Part shown: piece after piece, positions 16,889-26,711 of the stretch | How the letters are laid out: each line of letters opens with the position of its first letter | Numbering within the stretch: position 1 is the first letter of the stretch | Assembly: GCA_018376905.1 (NCBI GenBank) | Contig: JAHAAK010000022.1 | Coordinates: 1 to 39,033 of the forward strand | From: Collinsella sp. | GTDB taxonomy: Bacteria > Actinomycetota > Coriobacteriia > Coriobacteriales > Coriobacteriaceae | Direction of reading: 5' to 3' | DNA: 39,033 nucleotides | The notes under the pieces: model-generated | The model's database searches: none | What the model was told of the DNA's origin: nothing | Seen by the model: only the letters and a program-made list of their open reading frames with translations | Made by a program: the position numbers and the translations under genes

Positions 16889-17806
16889 CTATGCGTCCGC
16901 GTCAACGAGCAGACAGCGGAGCGTCCCGGAGCAGCCCTCGTAGGGGCGCTTGCCGGCGCCGTAGCCGACGGCTTCGATGCGGTAGCGTGAGGGCAGTTGG
17001 TCGGACGTGCGCAGAGCAGTGACGATGGCGGCGCCCGTGGGCGTCACGAGCTCGCCGGCGACCGGTGCAGGCGTGAGGGCGATATTGCCCGCCTGGCACA
17101 GGTTGACGACAGCGGGGACGGGAATGGGCATGAGGCCGTGGGCGCAGCGAATGGTGCCGTGGCCCTCGGAGAGCGACTCGACGACAATATCCTCGATGCC
17201 CAGGTCATCGAGGCAGATGGCGACAGAGCAGATGTCAACGATGGAATCGATGGCGCCTACTTCGTGGAACATGACGGTCTCGAGCGTTTTGCCGTGGGCC
17301 TTGGCCTCGGCGGCGGCGAGCGCGGTAAAGATGGCGAGCGCGCGACGCTTGGCGCCATCGCTTAACTGCGAGCCATCGATGATGGCGGTGACGTCCGCCA
17401 AAGAACGGTGGTGATGGTGGTGGGCGTGATGGTGACCCTCGTGGCCATGACCGTGGGCCTCATGGTCATGCTCGTGGCAGTGCTCATGTTCGTGCTCGTC
17501 ATGATCATGATGGTGGTGCTCATGCTTGTGCGTGTGCTCGGCAGCTGCCTCGTTGCCGTAGAGCCAGGCCATGTCGTGGTCGTGGTTCTCGAGCTCCTCT
17601 GCCAGCTGAACGTCAAAGTCGCAGGCGTCGATGCCATGCTTGTTTACGCGGGTGACGGCAATCTCAAAGCCGTCGACCGGCAGCGTGGCGAGCTGTTCGC
17701 GCAGGTGCTCCTCGCTGGCGCCCAGGTCGAGCAGGGCCGCGACGGTCATGTCGCCGCTGATGCCCGAGGTGCCGTCGATGATAAGCGTGTGCTGATGGTT
17801 GGACAT
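16889..17806 (-). CDS. larC: Nickel-pincer cofactor insertase LarC, N-terminal part only (LarC1-like)
   Basis: LarC uses CTP to insert nickel into the pincer nucleotide of LarA. The 305-residue product covers the first part of the family: IDGTSGISGDMTVAALLDLG at the start, HEVGAIDSIVDICS, and PTGAAIVTAL near the end. It stops just after the LRCLLVDADA stretch, where L. plantarum LarC1 gives way to LarC2. The C-terminal LarC2 domain, which binds CTP in solved structures and is joined by programmed frameshifting in L. plantarum, has no counterpart here because tetR begins two bases later. Residues about 75-135 are extremely His-rich and likely bind nickel. AAGGAG, overlapping the larB stop, serves as its ribosome site. 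Confidence 0.87.
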   Translation of the reverse strand: MSNHQHTLIIDGTSGISGDMTVAALLDLGASEEHLREQLATLPVDGFEIAVTRVNKHGIDACDFDVQLAEELENHDHDMAWLYGNEAAAEHTHKHEHHHHDHDEHEHEHCHEHDHEAHGHGHEGHHHAHHHHHRSLADVTAIIDGSQLSDGAKRRALAIFTALAAAEAKAHGKTLETVMFHEVGAIDSIVDICSVAICLDDLGIEDIVVESLSEGHGTIRCAHGLMPIPVPAVVNLCQAGNIALTPAPVAGELVTPTGAAIVTALRTSDQLPSRYRIEAVGYGAGKRPYEGCSGTLRCLLVDADA

Positions 17807-17816
17807 GGAATGCTCC

Positions 17817-18599
<783 letters not shown>

Positions 18600-18643
18600 A
18601 TATGTTCCCTTCGACGGCGCAAAGTCTAGCACTCAAAGGGTAT

Positions 18644-18677
18644 GTTTCCGAACACTAAGACAAAATTGTTCGGAAAC
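18644..18677 (-). promoter_or_regulatory. Long inverted repeat upstream of larB, probable TetR-type operator
   Basis: GTTTCCGAACA (18644-18654) and TGTTCGGAAAC (18667-18677) are perfect 11-bp arms around a 12-base spacer. A TTGTCT hexamer on the minus strand inside the site could be a -35 box, so binding would block larB transcription. The encoded TetR in the same operon is the natural candidate ligand-responsive repressor. No second copy of this dyad was found upstream of larA. Confidence 0.7.
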
Positions 18678-18713
18678 TATAGGACAGACTGATTCAATTG
18701 TTAGAGGGATCGG

Positions 18714-19349
18714 CTAGTCGCGCAGGATAATGTCCATAGCGAGCATGAGGTTGCGCTCGTCGATGGCAAACGGAGCGGCTTCGCGCGTCTTGGGCTTGGC
18801 GCAAAACGCGATGCCCGTGCCCGCGGCCTGGATCATGGGGATGTCGTTTGCCCCGTCGCCGATCGCGACCGTGTGGGCCATATCGACACCGCACTCAACT
18901 GCCCAATCCAGCAGCTGGATGAGCTTGGACTCCTTGGTCACAATGTCGGCAGCCAACTTACCGGTGAGCTTGCCGTCCACGACCTCCAGGCGGTTGGCCA
19001 GGCAAAAATCGATGCCCGCGGCAGCCACGATCTTGTCAGCGACCTCGTGGAAGCCGCCGCTCACCACGCCGACCTTCCAGCCCTTGCTGTGCGCCGAGCG
19101 CACAAGTTCCAACGCGCCGGGGGTAAATGTCACGCGCTCAAAGGTGCGCTCGAACATGCTCTCGTCCAGGCCGGCGAGCAGCCCCACGCGCTCTTCGAGC
19201 GCCTGCTTAAAGTCCAGCTCGCCGCGCATGGCGCGTTCGGTGATCCGCGCAACTTGCTCGCCTACGCCGGCCTCCTCGCCCAACAGGTCGATGACCTCCT
19301 GGTTGATGAGCGTGGAGTCGATATCCATAACGATGAGGCGTGCAGTCAT
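18714..19349 (-). CDS. serB: Phosphoserine phosphatase
   Basis: A cytosolic HAD-superfamily phosphatase making serine from phosphoserine. The 211 residues are a single HAD domain without the N-terminal ACT domain of E. coli SerB. The nucleophile motif is VMDIDSTLINQEV with Asp9 and Asp11, the cap has LLGEEAGVG and RAMRGELDF, motif II is VVSGGFHEV, and motif IV is AIGDGANDIPMI. The ATG at 19349 has GGAAAGG eight bases upstream; the frame stays open much further upstream but without coding character. It runs divergently from aspS and precedes larB on the same strand, separated from it by 114 bases and the larB operator. Confidence 0.93.
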   Translation of the reverse strand: MTARLIVMDIDSTLINQEVIDLLGEEAGVGEQVARITERAMRGELDFKQALEERVGLLAGLDESMFERTFERVTFTPGALELVRSAHSKGWKVGVVSGGFHEVADKIVAAAGIDFCLANRLEVVDGKLTGKLAADIVTKESKLIQLLDWAVECGVDMAHTVAIGDGANDIPMIQAAGTGIAFCAKPKTREAAPFAIDERNLMLAMDIILRD

Positions 19350-19493
19350 GACGGGCCTTTCCGAGTGCGTTTTATTGGGGCATATTGTCGCACGTGATGC
19401 GCGCACGCGGGTGCCGCGGTGCGTCAATTGTTTCGTCTCCGTCAAGTCTTTGGGCGGGAGCCACTTTTTCGCGGTACATCGGCGCGGGTGCGA

Positions 19494-19583
19494 TAAGATA
19501 GAACGCCATGTCCGGCTGCGCGGTTTACGCAGGCTGGGCAAATCTGTACGACGCCGCCCGGAACGACACGGGGCGGCACAGAT
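19494..19583 (+). promoter_or_regulatory. aspS leader with -10-like box and two-part hairpin
   Basis: TAAGAT at 19494-19499 could be a -10 box, without a clear -35. Immediately before the ribosome site, ATCTGT (19542-19547) pairs with ACAGAT (19578-19583), and inside it GCCGCCC (19553-19559) with GGGCGGC (19571-19577), leaving a five-base bulge on one side. The helix ends five bases before AAAGGAGG, so it could affect translation. It does not look like a T-box: no T-box signature or anticodon-bearing stem was recognised. Confidence 0.4.
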
Positions 19584-19604
19584 CCATAAAGGAGGATCAC
19601 TGGT

Positions 19605-21392
<1,788 letters not shown>

Positions 21393-21416
21393 GCGAGTGG
21401 CTGCATATTGCCTGTA

Positions 21417-21450
21417 ACGAGGGAAGGACGTGTGCCTTTCCTCGTTTTTT
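21417..21450 (+). terminator. Intrinsic terminator after aspS
   Basis: ACGAGGGAAGG pairs with CCTTTCCTCGT (one mismatch) around a short loop and is followed by TTTTTT. Confidence 0.88.
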
Positions 21451-21490
21451 ATGCGCCGAGATTGTGAGGGCTTGGGATGACCGGGCGTCG

Positions 21491-21695
21491 CGGAAAGTGC
21501 GTCCCGGAATCTGTGTCCAGAACGGGTCACGCTTTCCCAAAGGGGGTCCTCTGGGAAAGCGCGACCCAGAATTCGGCAAAATAATGGGACGCACTTTCCG
21601 GTTGAGCTGTCTAACGGAAACTGTGACCCAGAATGAGCGCTCAAAACGGAACAGGCTTTCCGCAACAACTGTCAGGCGGAAAGTGCGTCCCAGTT
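21491..21695. repeat. Cluster of nested inverted repeats (family C)
   Basis: CGGAAAGTGCGTCCC occurs at 21491-21505, inverted at 21586-21600, and again directly at 21677-21691. Nested inside the first pair, GGGTCACGCTTTCCCA (21524-21539) pairs with 21552-21567 at 15 of 16 positions. Degenerate relatives are CGGAAACTGTGACCC near 21615 and the inverse of CGGAAAGCCTGTTCC near 21648. All follow the pattern CGGAAA-SYGYGWCCC. The cluster fills the space between the aspS terminator and the 3' end of the LacI-type gene on the opposite strand, and ends almost at that stop codon. Confidence 0.78.
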
Positions 21696-21697
21696 TC

Positions 21698-22714
21698 TTA
21701 TAGCGAGTCTCTCTGGATCAGCTGCATGTGCATCACGGAGGTGGTGGGCTCGGCACCCTTGATCATGTCGAGCGCAATGTTGGCGGCCATGTGGCCTTCT
21801 TCGCGCAGGGGCTGACGGACGGTCGTGAGCGCGGGGACACAGCGCGCCGCAATCTCGTGATCGTCGAAGCCGACGACAGAAACGTCCGCAGGAACGGATA
21901 GGCCTGCCTCGTTGAGCGCGGTGATGACGCCAGCCGCGATACGGTCCGATCCGCAGAGCACACCATCGAAAGCAATCTCGCGCGCGAGGATCTGGTGCAT
22001 GGCCTGATAGCCGTCTCCGTTGTTCCAGCCGGTATAGATAACGTTTGCGTCTGGGAGGTCTTCGCCCAAGACGGCACGGTAGCCGCGCAGGCGGTCGACA
22101 ACAGCGGGGTTGTCTTGCGGTCCCAACACGGCGACGATATCTTTGCGCCCGCGTTCCTTCATGGCGAGTGCCGCAAAGTGTCCGCCCTCTTCGTCGTCAG
22201 AGTAGACCGTCGAGAACACATCGCGATAGGGGTGGCCCTCGAGCTGGCCGCACAACACGGTGGGTACGCCCAGCTCGCGCAGCACCTCGAGCAGCTCGCT
22301 GCCCTTGTAGGGGGAGACGTCGATCACGGCGTCGAACGAGCGGCGCTCAAAGTGCTCGCGTGCGCGGTTGCGCTCATGCGTAGAAGACGCCTGCAAGATA
22401 ACGGGCAGATAGGACGACTCCGACAGTTCCTCGGTAATGCCGCTCAAAAACTCGCTATAGGTGGGGTCGCTGAAGAGTTCACTTAGGGGCTCGGTCACGA
22501 GCACGGCGATGATTTCCGTGCGCCCGACAGCGAGCGCTCGGCCACGAGCGTTGGGGACAAAATTGACTTCCTTGGCCGCCGCGCGGACGCGCTTTTTGGT
22601 TTCCTCGCTAATGCGGGGCGAATCGTTGAGAGCGCGCGATGCCGTGGAGCGCGACACGCCGGCAGCTGCGGCAACCTCGGCAAGCGTAGGTGCGGTGCGA
22701 ACTGGTTGGGTCAT
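21698..22714 (-). CDS. LacI-family transcriptional repressor, probable regulator of ebgAC
   Basis: A 338-residue LacI/GalR protein. Residues about 10-57 are the DNA-binding headpiece, with LAEVAAAAGVSRSTASRALN and the hinge VPNARGRALA. The rest is a periplasmic-binding-protein-like sugar domain with VVGFDDHEIAARCVPALTTV near the C-terminus, the typical conserved segment. It is transcribed divergently from ebgA, and the shared region holds three near-palindromic CAACCGGTTG sites of the kind LacI proteins bind. Control of the galactosidase operon, as EbgR does in E. coli, is a strong inference from position. The inducer is probably lactose, a derivative or another galactoside, but is not shown. 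Confidence 0.92.
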   Translation of the reverse strand: MTQPVRTAPTLAEVAAAAGVSRSTASRALNDSPRISEETKKRVRAAAKEVNFVPNARGRALAVGRTEIIAVLVTEPLSELFSDPTYSEFLSGITEELSESSYLPVILQASSTHERNRAREHFERRSFDAVIDVSPYKGSELLEVLRELGVPTVLCGQLEGHPYRDVFSTVYSDDEEGGHFAALAMKERGRKDIVAVLGPQDNPAVVDRLRGYRAVLGEDLPDANVIYTGWNNGDGYQAMHQILAREIAFDGVLCGSDRIAAGVITALNEAGLSVPADVSVVGFDDHEIAARCVPALTTVRQPLREEGHMAANIALDMIKGAEPTTSVMHMQLIQRDSL

Positions 22715-22955
22715 GGCGTCTCCTGGAGAATGCGGTCGATGTTGTCGCTGATACGGGCTGGTGCGGATACAGCTTACTATAGTGCGCCTGAACAGCGTTC
22801 ATGATATCCGGTGACCGGTGTCGTTTTGCAACCAAGCCGCAATCGAATACGTATCGTATGGGTGAGATATCAGCGGGCGTGGCGGTTGCCTACGAGCTTA
22901 AGAACGATGTCTTGCGCTGAGTTTCGATACTCAGGGTGACATAAGTGTCGCGGTT

Positions 22956-22971
22956 GTACAACCGGTTGCAC
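22956..22971. promoter_or_regulatory. LacI-type operator O1
   Basis: GTACAACCGGTTGCAC is a near-palindrome centred on CCGG, the classic LacI/GalR half-site arrangement. It lies upstream of the ebgA -35 box, 45 bases before the second site. Confidence 0.8.
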
Positions 22972-23000
22972 CGTTAACCTGACCAAATCGACCGTTCAGC

Positions 23001-23016
23001 GGACAACCGGTTGCAC
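23001..23016. promoter_or_regulatory. LacI-type operator O2, overlapping the ebgA -35 box
   Basis: GGACAACCGGTTGCAC, identical to O3 and differing from O1 only at the second and third bases. Its last six bases, TTGCAC, can act as the -35 hexamer of ebgA. Confidence 0.83.
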
Positions 23017-23040
23017 AGTTTTTTGCATCGCCCGTAAGAT
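23011..23040 (+). promoter_or_regulatory. ebgA promoter
   Basis: TTGCAC (23011-23016) and TAAGAT (23035-23040) are spaced by 18 bases. The -35 box lies in O2 and the start site would fall within O3, so a bound repressor would block polymerase at both ends. Confidence 0.65.
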
Positions 23041-23042
23041 AA

Positions 23043-23058
23043 GGACAACCGGTTGCAC
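23043..23058. promoter_or_regulatory. LacI-type operator O3, at the ebgA transcription start
   Basis: GGACAACCGGTTGCAC, three bases after the -10 box and 42 bases after O2 (four helical turns), so two repressor units would lie on the same face of the helix. Confidence 0.83.
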
Positions 23059-23090
23059 AAGAATCACTACGATGACGAAGGAGCATCACC

Positions 23091-26000
23091 ATGGACGCCA
23101 TTAACGATTGGGAAAACCAAGCGCTCACCCACAGGAACCGCCTGGCACCCCATGCGTACTTCATGGGTTACGAGACCGCCGATCTCGCCGCTACGTACAG
23201 CCGCGAGCTGTCGCGCGGGTTTGTCCAGCTGTCCGGCTCATGGCAGTTCCGCCTCTTTGAGGGGCCTGCTGCCGTCTCTAACGAGGAGCTTTCCACGTAC
23301 GAGCCCGAGTGGGATCACGTGGAGGTTCCGCACCTGTGGCAGGTGGATGGTTATGGCAACCTTGCCTACACCGACGAGGGTTTCCCGTTCCCGGTGGATC
23401 AGCCGTTCGTTCCCTCTGACGATCCCACGGGCGTGTACCAGCGCATCGTCAATCTTCCCGCCGTGCCTGCCGGCGCTCGCGAGATCATTCGCTTTGACGG
23501 CATCGAGAGCTATGGCGAGCTGTACGTCAACGGCAAGTTTATCGGCATGACCAAGGGCTCGCGCCTGTCTGCCGAGTTCGACGTGACCGACGCGCTTGTC
23601 GAGGGCGACAACCTGTTTGCGGTCAAGGTTCTGCAGTACAGCGATGGTAGCTATATCGAGGACCAGGACATGTGGTGGGCATCGGGCATCTTCCGCGATG
23701 TGTACCTTTTGCAGCGTCCCGCCGCGCACCTGGTCGACTTTAGGTTCCGCACGCACCGCGAGGGCGATACCGCTTTGATCACGCTCGATACGGTTGCCGA
23801 GGGCGCTTCCCGCGTTGTGTTTACGCTCAGCGATGGCGAGAACGTGGTGGCTACGGGCGAGTGCGTCGACGGCCATGCCGAGTGCAGCGTTGCCGATGCC
23901 CACTTCTGGAATCCCGAGGACCCCTTCCTCTATGACCTTACGTTTGAGGTCTACGACGGTGACCAGGTCAGCGAGTACGTCCCGCATCGCCAGGGCCTTG
24001 CCGAGGTGACGGTCGAGGGCAATCATATCTACCTCAACGGCACCTACTTTAAGATGCATGGCGTCAACCGCCACGATCACGACGATCACAAGGGCCGCGC
24101 CGTGGGCCTCGATCGCATGCGCCGCGACCTGGAGCTCATGAAGCAGCACAACATCAACGCGGTGCGCACGTCCCACTACGCCAACGACCCGCGCTTTTAC
24201 GAGCTGTGCGACGAGTATGGCATCATGCTGGTCGCCGAGACCGATATGGAGAGCCACGGCTTCGAGAATATCGGCAATATCGCCCTGGTCACCGACGACC
24301 CGGCATGGGAGCCGGCCTACGTCGATCGCATCGAGCGCCTGGTGATGCAGGAGCGCAACCACGCCTGCATCATTATGTGGTCGCTGGGCAACGAGAGCGG
24401 CTATGGCTGCAACATCCGCGCGATGTACGCCAAGGCTCACGAGCTCGATGGTCGCCCGGTCCATTACGAGGAGGACCGCAACGCCGATACCGTCGACGTC
24501 ATTTCCACCATGTACTCCCGTGTGTCGCAGATGAACGACTTTGGTGAGCATCCGTTCCCCAAGCCGCGCATCAACTGCGAGTACGGTCACTCCATGGGCA
24601 ATGGCCCCGGAGGCCTGTCCGAGTACCAGGAGGTCTTCGATCGCTGGGATTGCATCCAAGGCCAGTTTATCTGGGAATGGTGCGACCACGGTTTGGCTGC
24701 TGTGACCGAGGACGGCGTTGCCTACGATATGTATGGTGGCGACAACGGCGATTACCCCAACAACAGCAACTTCTGCATCGATGGCATGGTGTTCCCCTGG
24801 CAGCAGCCGAGTCCGGGCCTCACTGAGTATGGCCAGGTCATCTGCCCGGTTCGCATGGCTTATGACGCCGAGGCAGGCGAGCTGACCGTCACCAACAAGC
24901 GTTGGTTTACCACCCTCGAGGATGTCTGCCTGTCGGCCGAGACCCTGGTGGACGGCGACGTTGTGTGCCGCAAGACGCTCATGCCCGGTGCGGTTGCCCC
25001 CGGCGAGTCCGTCCAGCTGCCGCTGGTGATTCGCGAGGCCGCAGTGGGGGAGACCCTGCTGACCGTGCACGCCTACACCATGGCCGCTCACGTCTGGTGC
25101 GAGCCGATGTTCCAACTGGGTGCAAGCCAGTTTGCCATCGCCAACCATCCGGCGCCAGCCATCGCGGCTCCCACTCGTCCTGAGCTTACGGTCGAGGAGA
25201 CCGAGCAGGAAATCCGCATTCACTCCCTCAACGGTGAGCTGACCTTCAGCAAGGTCAACGGTACCGTGAGCGAGTGGAAGGCATCCGGCCGCGACGTCAT
25301 GGCCTCTGGTCCCCAGGTTGGTTTTTGGCATCCGCTCGTCGATAACCATGCGCAGGAGTATGACTCACTGTGGAAGGACAACTTCATCGATGTGATGCAG
25401 ACGTCTACCCGCAAGGTTTCTTGGAAGCAGGATGGCAATGCGGTCGTCGTGACCGTGAGCCAGCGTATCGCTCCTCCCGTCCGCGCGTTCGGCATGCGCG
25501 TCGAGCTCGTCTACACCGTGCTTCCGAGCGGTCGTGTCGACCTCAAGGTTTCCGGCGAGCCCTATGGCGATTACTCGGATATCATCCCGCGCATCGGCAT
25601 CTCCTTCGAAGTCCCCGGTTGCGATCGTGCCGTCGAGTGGTATGGCCACGGCCCGGGCGAGAACTATCCGGACTCGCTGCGCGCCAACCCGGTCGGTCAT
25701 TACCGCACCACAGTCGACGACATGTTTACGCCCTACGTTATGCCTCAGGACTGTGCCAACCGCGAGGGTACCCGCTGGGTTGCCCTGCGCTCTAGCCACG
25801 GTGACGGCGTGCTGGTGACTCGTCCGGCTGACGCCGCCTCCAACCCGTTCTCGTTCTCGGCATGGCCCTATAGCTGCGAGGCCATCGATAACGCCAAGCA
25901 CGTCTACGACCTTGTCAAGGGCGGCACGGTCACGGTCAACATCAACGACCAGCTGCTCGGCCTTGGTTCGAACTCTTGGGGTTCCGAGGTGCTCGATTCC

Positions 26001-26099
26001 TACCGCACCCGTTTTGAGAGCTTCAGCTTTGAGGTGTCCCTGCGACCGCTGACGTCTGCCGATCTGGCTCAGGCGCTGGCACCCATTAAGGAGGCATAA
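23091..26099 (+). CDS. ebgA: Beta-galactosidase, EbgA type (GH2)
   Basis: A 1002-residue cytosolic glycoside hydrolase family 2 enzyme hydrolysing lactose-like galactosides. Similarity to E. coli EbgA runs from the N-terminus (LTHRNRLAPHAYF) onward. Seen are the sugar-binding and jelly-roll domains with VEDQDMWW-like EDQDMWWASGIFRDVY, the TIM-barrel entry MHGVNRHDHDDHKGRAVG, the acid/base Glu in WSLGNESGYGCNIRAMY, the nucleophile Glu in NCEYGHSMGNGPGGL, and FIWEWCDHG. AAGGAG precedes the ATG. No signal peptide is present, so the sugar must be imported by a transporter outside this gene pair. The ebgC subunit follows after three bases, and a LacI-type repressor is divergent. Confidence 0.94.
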   Translation: MDAINDWENQALTHRNRLAPHAYFMGYETADLAATYSRELSRGFVQLSGSWQFRLFEGPAAVSNEELSTYEPEWDHVEVPHLWQVDGYGNLAYTDEGFPFPVDQPFVPSDDPTGVYQRIVNLPAVPAGAREIIRFDGIESYGELYVNGKFIGMTKGSRLSAEFDVTDALVEGDNLFAVKVLQYSDGSYIEDQDMWWASGIFRDVYLLQRPAAHLVDFRFRTHREGDTALITLDTVAEGASRVVFTLSDGENVVATGECVDGHAECSVADAHFWNPEDPFLYDLTFEVYDGDQVSEYVPHRQGLAEVTVEGNHIYLNGTYFKMHGVNRHDHDDHKGRAVGLDRMRRDLELMKQHNINAVRTSHYANDPRFYELCDEYGIMLVAETDMESHGFENIGNIALVTDDPAWEPAYVDRIERLVMQERNHACIIMWSLGNESGYGCNIRAMYAKAHELDGRPVHYEEDRNADTVDVISTMYSRVSQMNDFGEHPFPKPRINCEYGHSMGNGPGGLSEYQEVFDRWDCIQGQFIWEWCDHGLAAVTEDGVAYDMYGGDNGDYPNNSNFCIDGMVFPWQQPSPGLTEYGQVICPVRMAYDAEAGELTVTNKRWFTTLEDVCLSAETLVDGDVVCRKTLMPGAVAPGESVQLPLVIREAAVGETLLTVHAYTMAAHVWCEPMFQLGASQFAIANHPAPAIAAPTRPELTVEETEQEIRIHSLNGELTFSKVNGTVSEWKASGRDVMASGPQVGFWHPLVDNHAQEYDSLWKDNFIDVMQTSTRKVSWKQDGNAVVVTVSQRIAPPVRAFGMRVELVYTVLPSGRVDLKVSGEPYGDYSDIIPRIGISFEVPGCDRAVEWYGHGPGENYPDSLRANPVGHYRTTVDDMFTPYVMPQDCANREGTRWVALRSSHGDGVLVTRPADAASNPFSFSAWPYSCEAIDNAKHVYDLVKGGTVTVNINDQLLGLGSNSWGSEVLDSYRTRFESFSFEVSLRPLTSADLAQALAPIKEA

Positions 26100-26102
26100 G
26101 CC

Positions 26103-26558
26103 ATGCATGTCTTTAACTCGCGCGCCGATTTCGACGCCCAGATGAAGTCCGTCAAGAAGTGGATGCGCACCGGCCAGGCGCTCGATGGCGTTGCCGACCT
26201 GCAGCACGACGTGGCGTACTCTATCGGCGACTCGCTGGTGTATTGGTGGGTCTATGCCCGCGAGGCCGCAACCGCCGACCTGGTCGGTCACCGTCGCTAC
26301 CATGCCGTGCTCGCTCCGCTCGACGGCGAACTGACCGTCGAGGTTGCCCCCAAGGCAGGTCTCACCTGCACCCGCGCTTACAGCGATATCGATGATCGCG
26401 AGCGCTTTGAGGGGGCGGGGGAGACCGTGACGATTCCCGCCGGCGGCGTTGCCGTCGTCGAGATCGACGAGGCTTACCGTGTTATCGCCGAGGCTTCGGA
26501 TCCCCGCGTCGTGGTACTGCACGTGACGGTCGAAGGTTATTCCTTCCCCAACAAGTAG
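26103..26558 (+). CDS. ebgC: EbgC-like beta-galactosidase subunit (YhcH/YjgK/YiaL family)
   Basis: A 151-residue protein of the YhcH/YjgK/YiaL (DUF386) cupin-like family, which includes the small subunit EbgC needed for full EbgA activity in E. coli. Visible features are VADLQHDVAYSIGDSLVYWW in the N-terminal half and HRRYHAVLAPLDGELTVEV, the region with the conserved His residues. The gene begins three bases after the ebgA stop, using the AAGGAGG inside the ebgA 3' end as its ribosome site, so the two chains are made together. Its length matches EbgC. A stand-alone sugar isomerase-like role, as suggested for some YhcH relatives, is less likely next to ebgA. Confidence 0.88.
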   Translation: MHVFNSRADFDAQMKSVKKWMRTGQALDGVADLQHDVAYSIGDSLVYWWVYAREAATADLVGHRRYHAVLAPLDGELTVEVAPKAGLTCTRAYSDIDDRERFEGAGETVTIPAGGVAVVEIDEAYRVIAEASDPRVVVLHVTVEGYSFPNK

Positions 26559-26644
26559 TATTCGTCCGTTTGGACGTTTGCTTCGCGCCGTTAAGGGGGA
26601 TGGCTTTGTTGACTCCCTTTTCCCCATTCCCCTTAGCAGGTGCG

Positions 26645-26679
26645 CCGTCCGTGTTTGCACTTGCAGGTCGGACGGTTTT
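26645..26679 (+). terminator. Terminator after ebgAC
   Basis: CCGTCCG (26645-26651) pairs with CGGACGG (26669-26675), followed by TTTTA. Upstream, CGTCC-GTTT-GGACG (26564-26577) and a dyad with TAAGGGG and CCCCTTA arms add further pairing potential between the ebgC stop and the permease gene. Confidence 0.6.
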
Positions 26680-26711
26680 AGATGACATTTAATAGATGAT
26701 TGGGAGGGCTT

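Noticed and set aside
16889..16900. Programmed frameshift at the end of larC into a LarC2 frame
   Set aside because: The region after the stop codes for a complete TetR in another frame, and no LarC2-like sequence follows.
17362..17637. Overlapping frames rich in Thr and Met over the His-rich part of larC
   Set aside because: They come from the repetitive CAT/CAC codons of the His-rich segment read in other frames.
19500..19604. T-box riboswitch before aspS
   Set aside because: The leader is too short and no T-box sequence or anticodon-like stem was found.
22956..23058. Three regularly spaced repeats as a possible CRISPR array
   Set aside because: The repeats are 16-base near-palindromes positioned on a promoter next to a LacI-type gene, so operators explain them; no cas genes are present.
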